Below, piece by piece: positions 55,063 to 62,886 of a DNA stretch of 64,000 bases (the first letter of the stretch is position 1; each line of letters starts with the position of its first letter). The stretch spans positions 3,596,001-3,660,000 of the forward strand of contig NZ_JAUSYO010000001.1 in the NCBI RefSeq assembly GCF_030816935.1, given 5' to 3'. The translations under genes were made by a program, and so were the position numbers. Source of the DNA: Arthrobacter sp. B3I9. GTDB lineage: Bacteria; Actinomycetota; Actinomycetes; Actinomycetales; Micrococcaceae. Below the pieces are notes generated by a model. That model had not been told where the DNA came from. It ran no database searches and saw only the letters and a program-made list of their open reading frames with translations.

Positions 55063-55167
55063 GGACATGTCCAGCCCTTATAGGGGGACATGCTCATCCT
55101 TAAACGCGAACAGTGGACAGAATCCCATTCTGCCCACTGTTCCTGGTTGCAACGGGACATGTCCCGT
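55063..55167. repeat. cluster of GGACATGTCC-type palindromes in the GntR-reductase gap
   Basis: GGACATGTCC at 55063-55072 and a perfect 16-bp palindrome ACGGGACATGTCCCGT at 55152-55167, with further GGGGGACATG and GACATACC half-sites between. No coding frame is supported in the 210-base gap from 54980 to 55189. Confidence 0.6.
55108..55142 (-). terminator. 15-bp stem hairpin downstream of the reductase gene
   Basis: GAACAGTGG (55108-55116) pairs with its complement at 55134-55142, and CAGAAT (55118-55123) pairs with ATTCTG (55127-55132). One base pair is mismatched and the loop is CCC. It follows the minus-strand gene ending at 55190. Confidence 0.6.
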
Positions 55168-55189
55168 GCCTGTGGAGCTCCTTTAAGCC

Positions 55190-56260
55190 CTAGTTCTGGT
55201 ACGCCGGGTAATCGGTATAACCCTTGGCACCCTCACCGTAGAACGTGGTCGCGTCCGGCTCGTTGACCGGCAGCCCTTCACGCCAGCGGCGCACGAGGTC
55301 CGGGTTGGCGATGGCAGGACGTCCGACGACGACGGCGTCGGCGTGGCCGTCCGCAACCAGGGCCTTGGCTTCCTCGCGTGTAGTGATGACGCCGAAGCCG
55401 GTGTTCACCAGGAAAGTGCCACCAAAGCGCGCGCGCAGGCCCTGAACCAGCTCGCCTGTTGGCTCCTTGTGCAGGATGCTCAGGTAAGCGAGTTTCAGCG
55501 GGGCCAAGGCGTCAACCAGGATGCCGTAGGTCTCAGTCACATCGGCTGCATCGAGTTCCAGGTTGCCCTGAACGTTGTGCTCGGGCGAGATGCGGATGCC
55601 GACACGGTCTGCGCCGATGGCGTCCACGACAGCACGGGTGACCTCGAGAACGAAGCGGGCGCGGTTCTCCGCGCTCCCGCCGTAGATGTCGTCGCGCTGG
55701 TTGGCGGACGGAGCAAGGAATTCGTGCAGCAGGTAGCCGTTGGCAGCGTGCAGCTCAACGCCGTCGAATCCTGCCCCTATGGCCTTGCGGGATGCCGTCA
55801 CGAATTCCTCAACGATTCCGGGCAGCTCGTCGGTGGTCAGGGCGTGCGGAACCGGGAACGGCTTCTTGCCCTCGTAGGTTCGGGTCTCACCGTCGATGGC
55901 AATGGCACTCGGTGCGACTACCTCGTAGCCACCCGTGGTGGCCTCGTGGGTGACCCGGCCAGCGTGCATGACCTGGGCGAAGATGCGGCCGCCCTCGGCG
56001 TGGACGGCGGAGGTGACGTTGGCCCAGCCCTTGAGCTGTTCCTCTGTCACGAGGCCGGGCTGGCCCGGAAATCCCTGGCCGGCGTGGCTGGGGTAGGTGC
56101 CCTCGCTGACGATCAGGCCAAGTGACGCGCGTTGGCGGTAGTGCTCAACCACCAAGGGGCCGGGAATGCCGTCTTTGCCGGAGCGGACGCGGGTAAGCGG
56201 CGCCATCACCAGTCGGTTGGGCAGTTCAAGATCACCAAGGGTCATCGGGGAAAACAGCAA
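55190..56260 (-). CDS. Old Yellow Enzyme family NADH:flavin oxidoreductase (NemA-type ene-reductase)
   Basis: 356 aa from a TTG at 56260, which has GAAAGGA 9 bases before it; the longer frame upstream is not family-like. FMN TIM barrel: SPMTLGDLELPNRLVMAPLT, GLIVSEGTYPSHAGQGFPGQ, then FAQVMHAGRV. The substrate-binding pair is His-Asn in GVELHAANGYLLHEFLAPSAN, followed by RDDIYGGSAENRARF, and the phosphate site is VVVGRPAIANPDLV. It reduces activated alkenes, nitro compounds or glycerol trinitrate with NAD(P)H. It stands alone. Confidence 0.93.
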   Translation of the reverse strand: MLFSPMTLGDLELPNRLVMAPLTRVRSGKDGIPGPLVVEHYRQRASLGLIVSEGTYPSHAGQGFPGQPGLVTEEQLKGWANVTSAVHAEGGRIFAQVMHAGRVTHEATTGGYEVVAPSAIAIDGETRTYEGKKPFPVPHALTTDELPGIVEEFVTASRKAIGAGFDGVELHAANGYLLHEFLAPSANQRDDIYGGSAENRARFVLEVTRAVVDAIGADRVGIRISPEHNVQGNLELDAADVTETYGILVDALAPLKLAYLSILHKEPTGELVQGLRARFGGTFLVNTGFGVITTREEAKALVADGHADAVVVGRPAIANPDLVRRWREGLPVNEPDATTFYGEGAKGYTDYPAYQN

Positions 56261-56352
56261 TGCACAGTTCCTTTCAAAGGGATTGGGTTCGCTTGTTGTA
56301 ACTGTGCGGCGCCTGCAAACTATTCCGGTTGAGACTCGGATCACTAAGGGTG

Positions 56353-57303
56353 TCAGGGAACGGAGGGAGCGGCGGCGGGGCATCCTTGCCCCTGAGGGTT
56401 TTGGAGGCAGTCGTCAGCGTAGTTCCGGGTGATGGTACGCCACACACTTATCGGCTGGGGCGGGGAGTTGAAGGAGCCTTGTCCCGGAATGGGCAGCGGC
56501 GGGCCGTCATTGACGGAGTAGGTGCCTTTGAAATGGGTGGTCAGCACCACTGCGAAGTCACCCGTCTGCGTGTAGACGTGGCTGGTGAGGGTCTTTTCGC
56601 CCCAGCGTTCTTGCGGCAAGGGAGCCCCGGCGGCCCGCTGCGGACCCATCACTGCTCCGTCGCCATAACTCCAGGTGTATTCGACTGGCCTTGCCACCAC
56701 ATGCACTCGCTGCGCAAGAATGGTGATGTCGAATTGCTGTTCGGCTGCATTCCCGAAAAAGTTGGTTTCGGCGCCGCGCAGGGTGTGCGGGCTCGGCTGG
56801 GCGGTCACGGTGCCTGCCGACACCGGAAGCCGCTGGAACTCGGTTTGGATGACGGCCGCTATTCGGGGCAGCAGGTCTTCGGGCTGGGGATCAAAAAGGC
56901 ACGTTGGGCCGGAGTGGTAGCTCCACGAGGGGTTAGGCACTCCGGCTGGCGCCTTGAGCCACACGACCGGAATCCCCTCTTTACCTTCCGGTCCGTTCTT
57001 GCAGTCGACAAGACCTGCCAGGCACACCGTGTCGAAGTCTCCGCCGCCTAAGTGGCACTGAAGTTCGTACTTGTACTGGTAGGGGTCCGTGGGCGGCGTC
57101 CCAGGCTGGAGGGCGACGAATTTACCTGTGGCAGGGTCAAGGCCCCAAGCGCTCACATTGACCCCTTGGTTTCCAAAACCCGCGTCTACACCGTCGTCCT
57201 CCGCCCATACAACACTGGGATGAAGGACGATCAGGGCCCCCACCAGGATTGCCGTGGCAAGTCTCAGGAACTGATCGAGAACCCGGCTGCTTGACCGGCT
57301 CAT
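56353..57303 (-). CDS. secreted PKD-domain protein of unknown function
   Basis: 316 aa from the ATG at 57303, which overlaps the lipoprotein stop by 4 bases (ATGA). Signal at ~8-35 (FLRLATAILVGALIVLHPSV, cleavage near VWA-ED). Cys pairs are in YELQCHLGGGDFDTVCLAGL and DDCLQNPQGQGC. Residues ~205-285 look like a PKD/beta-sandwich domain: EYTWSYGDGAVMGP, then HVYTQTGDFAVVLTTHFKGT. It is coupled to the DUF6318 lipoprotein gene, a pair common near Arthrobacter surface-protein genes. An adhesive or structural role is possible. Confidence 0.78.
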   Translation of the reverse strand: MSRSSSRVLDQFLRLATAILVGALIVLHPSVVWAEDDGVDAGFGNQGVNVSAWGLDPATGKFVALQPGTPPTDPYQYKYELQCHLGGGDFDTVCLAGLVDCKNGPEGKEGIPVVWLKAPAGVPNPSWSYHSGPTCLFDPQPEDLLPRIAAVIQTEFQRLPVSAGTVTAQPSPHTLRGAETNFFGNAAEQQFDITILAQRVHVVARPVEYTWSYGDGAVMGPQRAAGAPLPQERWGEKTLTSHVYTQTGDFAVVLTTHFKGTYSVNDGPPLPIPGQGSFNSPPQPISVWRTITRNYADDCLQNPQGQGCPAAAPSVP

Positions 57304-57953
57304 CGGATGGGATGTAGTCCCGTGAGCCGCCAAGCGCCGCCGGCGAATTCGGCGACCACGACGTTGCCGGTATCCGAGGGAGGCGTCGGCTTCCTGAACT
57401 CACTCCCAGCAGGACCGATGTACGAAATCATGTCTTGCTGAACTTGAACTATGACTTGGTACTGGCCATCGGGTTGGGCATCGAATGACGCAGTAACGGA
57501 AGGAGTTTTGACACGACCCCCTGCCAGCCACTTCTCTGCTTGGTAACTGGAAGTAATGGCGCGGGTGACATTCTGGCAAAATTCGCATCCCGGCCCGGTG
57601 ATGGAGTTCAAAGCAGAAGTGTCGCCCGTCTCGTATCCGTAGCTCAGCAACTGGAACCAGTACCGGGCGAATGCTTCAAGCCCTTCCTTCGTCTCCGTCT
57701 TCGCGACCTCGGGCAGCACTGGGATCGGGACGTTCTGGGCCCTGCCTGAAGCGTCGGCGGGTTTGTAGCTCGGGGTTGCGGTTGGCGTGGCACTGGGGAT
57801 GGACGTGGCCGAGGGGGTCGGGGTCCCTGGAGAAGGCGATGCGGGTGGTTGAGCGCCGGCCCCGCTGCAGGCACTAGCAGACACCAGAATCGCGGCAACA
57901 AGGGCAGCCGACCAAAAGCGCTTGATAGTGGATCTCGAAGTGCGAGATGTCAT
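57300..57953 (-). CDS. DUF6318 family lipoprotein
   Basis: 217 aa. Lipobox at SASACSG after the hydrophobic FWSAALVAAILVSAS. A Pro/Thr/Ser linker of ~45 residues leads to a DUF6318-like domain: LPEVAKTETKEGLEAFARYW, TGPGCEFCQNVTRAITSSYQ, then FAGGAWRLTGLHPI. The Cys-x-x-Cys in GCEFC is a family mark. It is membrane-anchored outside the cell. First gene of a two-gene unit with the PKD protein. Confidence 0.82.
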   Translation of the reverse strand: MTSRTSRSTIKRFWSAALVAAILVSASACSGAGAQPPASPSPGTPTPSATSIPSATPTATPSYKPADASGRAQNVPIPVLPEVAKTETKEGLEAFARYWFQLLSYGYETGDTSALNSITGPGCEFCQNVTRAITSSYQAEKWLAGGRVKTPSVTASFDAQPDGQYQVIVQVQQDMISYIGPAGSEFRKPTPPSDTGNVVVAEFAGGAWRLTGLHPIR

Positions 57954-58125
57954 GGTCAGCTACTCCCCCGATAGGAAATCAAGACGCCCAGAGCCAAACA
58001 GTGGCTTAAGGGTAACCGACGTCACATCTCGGCTGTCAGACTTATCCACAGCCGGACCGTCGCGCTCCATGCGAGCGAGGCCGGGCGCGGGAGGGGTCGT
58101 TAGCACTCCGGCCTAGACTGAATCC

Positions 58126-58566
58126 ATGGCGGACAAGCTGACACCGGAGCGGCGCAGCTGGAACATGTCCCGGATCAGGGGCAAGAACACCAAGCCGGAA
58201 CTGCTGGTACGAAGACTCTTGCATTCAAAGGGCTACCGCTACCGGTTGCACGGCACGGCCCGCGGCGGCAAGCTCCCGGGCAGTCCCGATCTGGTTTTCG
58301 CCAGCCGCCACAAAGTCATCTTCGTCAACGGGTGTTTCTGGCACTTCCACGACTGCCGGGTCGGGCAACACGCCCCCAAAGCCAATGCGAAGTTCTGGGA
58401 AACGAAGCGGACGCGAACCAGGAACCGCGATGCGGAACAGCTACGCCAACTTGAAACCTCCGGGTGGAAGGTCCTCACAGTCTGGGAGTGCGAGCTCAAG
58501 GACCCGCGGACGCTGGAGGAGCACCTGGACGCCTTCCTTAAGAACGCCGAACAGCCCTCGGCGTAA
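58126..58566 (+). CDS. vsr: very short patch repair endonuclease (Vsr)
   Basis: 146 aa. Motifs of Vsr are clear: NMSRIRGKNTKPELLVRRLL, catalytic Asp in LPGSPDLVFASRHKVIFVNG, zinc-site and active-site His in GCFWHFHDCRVGQHAPKANA, FWETKRTRTRNRD, and VLTVWECELKDP. Vsr nicks 5' of T in T:G mismatches produced by deamination of 5-methylcytosine. Its usual partner, a Dcm-type cytosine methylase, is not in this window, so it is an orphan here. Confidence 0.92.
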   Translation: MADKLTPERRSWNMSRIRGKNTKPELLVRRLLHSKGYRYRLHGTARGGKLPGSPDLVFASRHKVIFVNGCFWHFHDCRVGQHAPKANAKFWETKRTRTRNRDAEQLRQLETSGWKVLTVWECELKDPRTLEEHLDAFLKNAEQPSA

Positions 58567-58653
58567 CCCTCATCCACCGGCTAACTCCCAACAGCCGTCG
58601 TCGTAACTCCCCACCGCCGGCCTGATCCCCCTGCCAGGCCACAAACCAACAGC

Positions 58654-59304
58654 TCAACTCCGGCTGTGGGCGATCAGCCAACCAGCCATTTCACGCGCCC
58701 GCCCCGCGGCGACGAGATCCCCCTCTGCAGCGGAGACGATCGATCCCTTCATGAGGATGTGCCAAGAGCGCGAAAAGCTTTCCGGATCGCGCAGCCCGGC
58801 CTCCTCTGCCAGAAGCTGGACGTGGCCGCGGATCCTTGCAAGATAGTCGATGCTCGCCTGGCCGAGGGGGTGCTCTGCCCCCATTTCGAGGAGGATGTTC
58901 ACGAAGGAGCATGCCTCAAAGTCTTCGCGCGCAAACCAGTCCGCAAAGACGTCAAAAATGGCGAGCAACTGCTCCTCCGGGGACTCACCCCGGCGCCGGG
59001 CCTCCGTGATGATCTTCTCGACGGTCCACTGCTGGTCCCTGCGTTCGAGGAAGGCCAGCACCAGCTCATCCTTGGACGCGAAATGCCGGTAGAAACTGGC
59101 TTTGGCTACGCCAGAACGGCTGATCAATTCGTTCACGCCGACATCCCGCACTCCCCGACGCGAAAACAGCTCGTATGCGATGTCGAGGATCCGCTCCCGC
59201 ACAGCCGGCGGCGCAACAGACGCCGGAAGAGAGCCACTAATCGGCACCCCAAGCGGCGATGACGATCTCGGATCTGGACTGGTGGAAAGCGACATTAAAG
59301 ACAT
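58654..59304 (-). CDS. TetR family transcriptional regulator
   Basis: 216 aa from the ATG at 59304. The TetR helix-turn-helix is at ~35-80: RERILDIAYELFSRRGVRDV, then SRSGVAKASFYRHFASKDEL. The C-terminal ligand domain has EQLLAIFDVFADWFAREDFE, ACSFVNILLE and a Trp-rich SRSWHILMKGS. The family includes regulators of efflux and of aldehyde or quinone response. A palindrome lies 16 bases before the start. It is divergent from the small gene at 59409. Confidence 0.88.
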   Translation of the reverse strand: MSLMSLSTSPDPRSSSPLGVPISGSLPASVAPPAVRERILDIAYELFSRRGVRDVGVNELISRSGVAKASFYRHFASKDELVLAFLERRDQQWTVEKIITEARRRGESPEEQLLAIFDVFADWFAREDFEACSFVNILLEMGAEHPLGQASIDYLARIRGHVQLLAEEAGLRDPESFSRSWHILMKGSIVSAAEGDLVAAGRAREMAGWLIAHSRS

Positions 59305-59319
59305 TTTAGCGTGTTGCGA

Positions 59320-59335
59320 GACAGAGTGGTCTGTC
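59320..59335. promoter_or_regulatory. 6-4-6 palindrome, probable TetR operator
   Basis: GACAGA, GTGG, TCTGTC. The arms match exactly. The AGACAGA...TCTGT pattern is common for TetR regulators, and the site lies in the divergent gap before both genes. Confidence 0.55.
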
Positions 59336-59408
59336 CGGAGTACAGTTCGTATTCGGGGCTCGGACAACTTTAGTCCGCACCGCCTGAATCACTACACGGG
59401 AGAGCCGG

Positions 59409-59705
59409 ATGTCGCACCAGCTGATGTCAGATGGGTCCCTTCCTCCCGGCTCACCGGACACTGGGCCGTCCGCTGTAGCCCAGCTGCACGACTACCGCCG
59501 GACCAAAGACGTCCGCTCCGATCTCGAGCCTTTGCGCAAGCAAGTTTCGGAGATCATCGCTGCGATTCTTGCCGGCAAGTCGCCGGACGAGGCCGAACTG
59601 CGTGAACAACTTCGCCGGCATGTGGCACGGCACCCCGGGCGGCCGGAAAAGGCGTTGCTCGGTCATCTGATCTCAGTTTCAGACCGCCAAAACGAAGCAG
59701 GATAA
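59409..59705 (+). CDS. small helical protein of unknown function
   Basis: 98 aa. A Pro/Gly-rich N-terminus of ~30 residues precedes an amphipathic helical region: DVRSDLEPLRKQVSEIIAAI, then SPDEAELREQLRRHVARHPG, EKALLGHLISVSDRQ. It starts 104 bases from the divergent TetR gene and shares its palindrome. No known family. Confidence 0.5.
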   Translation: MSHQLMSDGSLPPGSPDTGPSAVAQLHDYRRTKDVRSDLEPLRKQVSEIIAAILAGKSPDEAELREQLRRHVARHPGRPEKALLGHLISVSDRQNEAG

Positions 59706-59769
59706 CTACCACCGAGGCGCGGTCCCCTACGATCCGAGCGCCCGTTCCTGCCGGCAGAACCGCCGGCAC

Positions 59770-59883
59770 TCAACGGCCGTTCGCGGCCTGCCGCACGACT
59801 TCGCCCCAAGACTGCTGTGCAAGATCGGCCACGGAGGCCAGGATCTCCGACGACGACTGCGACAGATCCAGCGGAAACTCCAC
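59770..59883 (-). other. possible 37-aa ORF or gene remnant
   Basis: From a GTG at 59883 the frame reads VEFPLDLSQSSSEILASVAD, then QQSWGEVVRQAANGR and stop. The codon pattern is protein-like and ends cleanly, but no ribosome site or family is visible. It may be the tail of a lost gene. Otherwise 59706-59906 shows no gene. Confidence 0.25.
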
Positions 59884-59906
59884 GATGTCGATGTCCGTGT
59901 CCGGCG

Positions 59907-60164
59907 CTAGTGGACCTCAGGGTGGCGCCGGACGCCGAAGGTGAAATAGCTGCCCGGGCCGATGAAGTTAATCAGCGTGACCGCGCGCCACAGCGCCTTG
60001 CTGCCGCGGATTTCCTCGGCGGGGCGCCGCGAGATGTCCCGTTGGGCCGCGATGAGCATGGAGAGCTGCACCCCGGCGGCCACGATCGTCCCGAACTTCG
60101 CCCGCGGCGGGAGTTCGGCCCAGGTCTTCTTCCGGGCATTCTTCATCTTGCGATGTTTTGTCAC
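59907..60164 (-). CDS. PLDc_N-like single-helix membrane protein
   Basis: About 85 aa. The GTG at 60164 lies 8 bases after AAAGGAG and is preferred to the longer frame. A basic N-terminus (TKHRKMKNARKKTW) precedes a helix region (PRAKFGTIVAAGVQLSMLIA), then an RDISRRPAEEIRGSKALWRA loop and a second short hydrophobic part ending INFIGPGSYFTFGVRR. The latter matches the phospholipase D nuclease N-terminal (PLDc_N) membrane module. Confidence 0.7.
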   Translation of the reverse strand: MTKHRKMKNARKKTWAELPPRAKFGTIVAAGVQLSMLIAAQRDISRRPAEEIRGSKALWRAVTLINFIGPGSYFTFGVRRHPEVH

Positions 60165-60302
60165 CGTCACGACTCCTTTGCTTCCAAGGGGAGTGGCTGC
60201 TCCGGGCCGGAGTGGCTGCTTCCGGGGTGTCCATTCTAGGGGCGATCCCTGACGGGAGGTAGAGGCCAGAAGCAGGGGCTGCGGGCACGGCAACGTACGT
60301 TC

Positions 60303-60365
60303 GCTGCCGCGGAGTTCACGGTGCTGCCGCGGAGTTCAGGTGTCCGGCGGCGGAGTTAAGGTGCC
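60303..60365. repeat. degenerate ~19-bp tandem repeat, three copies
   Basis: Units resemble GCTGCCGCGGAGTTCACGG. The last degenerates to GGCGGCGGAGTTAAGGT and overlaps the thioesterase stop codon at 60356-60358. Confidence 0.6.
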
Positions 60366-60808
60366 GGACGGACTGCACCCGCGTGCGCCGGGGCGAACTG
60401 GGCGAGGGTCTCTTTCTGCTCCACAGTCAGCCGCAGCACCCGTCCGGTGGCTTCCTCCACGAAGGCAAGATGGCTTGTGGCGCGGACGCAGTCCTCCCGG
60501 GTCACAGGGTCCTGCACGAGGTAGTGGATGTCGAAGCTTGCTCCCTTGACGGCACCGATCCAGAGCTGGACCACTGCCGGAACGTTGCGGTATTCAAGCG
60601 TGCGCACGTAGCGGATCTTGTGCTCCACCACGAGGGCCAGGGTGCCCTCGGGGACCTCGCTGAACAGCGGTGCCGGCGGCCCGACCCCCGGCAGTCCGGC
60701 GCCGCGGGGAGGCCCGAACGCCGCGATGCGGGCCTCCTCCAGGATCCGGACGATCTGCACGTTGTTGATGTGGCCGTACGCATCCATGTCGCCCCAGCGC
60801 ATCGGCAC
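60356..60808 (-). CDS. acyl-CoA thioesterase (4-hydroxybenzoyl-CoA thioesterase-like hotdog fold)
   Basis: 150 aa if started at the GTG 60808, but family-like sequence (SAAEHPGRIEVEV) continues upstream to a CTG at 60847 that overlaps the TGA stop of the ABC gene. Hotdog fold: VPMRWGDMDAYGHINNVQIV carries the catalytic Asp and the His-Ile-Asn-Asn, and the second half has IRYVRTLEYRN and FDIHYLVQDP. It probably hydrolyses acyl-CoA or aryl-CoA in the cytosol. It is coupled to the upstream exporter gene. Confidence 0.85.
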   Translation of the reverse strand: MPMRWGDMDAYGHINNVQIVRILEEARIAAFGPPRGAGLPGVGPPAPLFSEVPEGTLALVVEHKIRYVRTLEYRNVPAVVQLWIGAVKGASFDIHYLVQDPVTREDCVRATSHLAFVEEATGRVLRLTVEQKETLAQFAPAHAGAVRPAP

Positions 60809-60843
60809 CTCAACCTCGATGCGGCCTGGGTGCTCGGCGGCGC

Positions 60844-62886
60844 TCAGCTTCGCACCGCCGTCGCATCGTCTACCGCGTTATCCGACAAGACCGCCTCGGC
60901 GTTCTCCCCGGCGAACTGGGACATGTACAGGCGATAGTAAGCGCCCTGCAGCTGCAGCAGCTGCGCATGGCGGCCCTGCTCCACGATCCGGCCCGCTTCC
61001 ATCACCAGGATGGTGTCGGCATCGCGGATGGTGGAGAGCCGGTGCGCGATGACGAAGCTGGTCCGGTCCGTGCGCAGCGCCGCCATGGCCTTCTGAACCA
61101 GCACTTCGGTGCGGGTATCCACCGAACTGGTCGCCTCGTCCAGGATCAGCAGCGAGGGGCTCGCCACGAACGCGCGCGCGATGGTGATCAGCTGCTTCTC
61201 GCCGGCGCTGACGTTGTTGCCTTCCTCGTCAATGATGGTGTTGTAGCCGTCCGGAAGGGCGCGCACGAAGCGGTCCACGAACGTGGCCTTGGCCGCCTCC
61301 ATGATCTGGTCCTCGGTGGCGTCCAGTTTGCCGTAGCGGATGTTCTCGTAGATGGTGCCGCCGAACAGCCAGGCGTCCTGCAGCACCATGCCCACCTTGG
61401 ACCGCAGCTCGGCACGGCTCAGATGCGTGATGTCGACGCCGTCGAGGGTGATGCTGCCGTCATTGAGCTCGTAGAAGCGCATCACGAGGTTCACCAGCGT
61501 GGTTTTGCCGGCACCCGTGGGACCGACAATCGCCACGGTGTGCCCGGGCTCGGCGGTGAAGGACAAATCCTCGATCAGCGGCTTGTCCGGGGTGTAGCTG
61601 AAGGTGACGTGCCGGAACTCGACGTGGCCGTCGGTCTTGGCCGGAAGCTGCTCGCTGGCGGTCTCGGCGTCCTGCTCATCGGCGTCGAGGAATTCAAAGA
61701 CCCGCTCCGCGGATGCCACGCCGGACTGCAGCATGTTGGCCATGCCGGCCATCTGCCCCAGCGGCTGGGTGAACTCGCGGGAGTACTGGATGAACGCGGT
61801 GGCGTCGCCCAGGCTCATGCCGCCGGAGGCGACTCGGAGGCCGCCGACCACAGCGATGCCCACGTAGCTGAGGTAGGACACGAACTGCATGACGGGCATG
61901 ATCATGCCGGAGACGAACTGCGCGCCGAAGCTGGCCTTGTAGAGGGCTTCGTTTCGCTCGTCGAACCGGGCCAGCATGTCCGCATCGCGGCCGAACACGC
62001 GGACCAGGTCGTGGCCGGAGAACGACTCCTCGATCTGCCCGTTGAGCTCGCCGGTGTTCTTCCACTGCGCGGCAAAAAGCTTCTGGCTCCGGGCGCCGAT
62101 GATGCCGGCGGCGACCCCGGAAAGCGGCAGCGCGATCAGGGCGATCAGGGCCAGCTGCCAGGACACCACGAACATCATGATCACGATGCCGAGCACCGTG
62201 AGGGCGGAGTTCACCAGCTGCGCGAAGGCCTGCTGGAGCGCCTGCTGGATGTTGTCCACATCGTTGGTGACGCGGGAGAGGGTATCGCCGCGCTGCCGGG
62301 TGTCGAAGTAGTTCAGCGGCAGCTTGTTCAGCTTCGTCTCGGTGTCATCGCGCAGCCTGCGGACCACCCGCATGACAAGTACGTTCAGGACATAGCCCTG
62401 CAGCCACAGGAAGATGTTGGCCACGAAGTACATCACTAGCACCACGCTGATCAGGAAGGCGAGCTTCTGGAAATCGATGCCGACGCCGGGGACCAGGTCC
62501 ATCTTGGAGAGCATGTCGGCGAAATTGTTCTCGCCCTGGGCGCGCAGGCCCTCGACGAACTGATCCTTGCTGGCACCGGTGGGCAGTTGCTTGCCCACCA
62601 CTCCCCCGAAGATCACGTCCATGGCCTGCCCGAGGATCCGGGGAGCAATCACATTGAGCACGACGGCGACCGTCACCATGGCCAGGACCGCGATGATGCC
62701 GGCCCGCTCCGGCTTGAGCAGCCCCATCAGCCGCTTGGCGGAAGGCCAGAAATGCTCGGCCTTTTTGGCGGGGACGCCGCCGAACATGCTGCCGTCGGCC
62801 TCGCCCGGCGTGAACTCTTCCTCGTAGAAGTCATCGTCCGGGGCAGCGGCCGCGGTACTGGTGGTGGCGTTCTCGTTGGTGCTCAT
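60844..62886 (-). CDS. ABC exporter half-transporter, ATP-active partner
   Basis: 680 aa. An acidic N-terminal extension of ~50 residues precedes six membrane helices in ~65-375 (LVMYFVANIFLWLQGYVLNV in the middle). ATPase: Walker A GPTGAGKTTL near 490, signature VSAGEKQLITIARAF near 590, and a canonical Walker B LLILDEATSSVDTRT with catalytic Glu. It forms a heterodimer with the gene upstream (62883-64000), whose Walker B is degenerate; this asymmetry is known in TM287/288 and BmrCD-type exporters. The start overlaps the partner stop by 4 bases (ATGA). Confidence 0.93.
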   Translation of the reverse strand: MSTNENATTSTAAAAPDDDFYEEEFTPGEADGSMFGGVPAKKAEHFWPSAKRLMGLLKPERAGIIAVLAMVTVAVVLNVIAPRILGQAMDVIFGGVVGKQLPTGASKDQFVEGLRAQGENNFADMLSKMDLVPGVGIDFQKLAFLISVVLVMYFVANIFLWLQGYVLNVLVMRVVRRLRDDTETKLNKLPLNYFDTRQRGDTLSRVTNDVDNIQQALQQAFAQLVNSALTVLGIVIMMFVVSWQLALIALIALPLSGVAAGIIGARSQKLFAAQWKNTGELNGQIEESFSGHDLVRVFGRDADMLARFDERNEALYKASFGAQFVSGMIMPVMQFVSYLSYVGIAVVGGLRVASGGMSLGDATAFIQYSREFTQPLGQMAGMANMLQSGVASAERVFEFLDADEQDAETASEQLPAKTDGHVEFRHVTFSYTPDKPLIEDLSFTAEPGHTVAIVGPTGAGKTTLVNLVMRFYELNDGSITLDGVDITHLSRAELRSKVGMVLQDAWLFGGTIYENIRYGKLDATEDQIMEAAKATFVDRFVRALPDGYNTIIDEEGNNVSAGEKQLITIARAFVASPSLLILDEATSSVDTRTEVLVQKAMAALRTDRTSFVIAHRLSTIRDADTILVMEAGRIVEQGRHAQLLQLQGAYYRLYMSQFAGENAEAVLSDNAVDDATAVRS

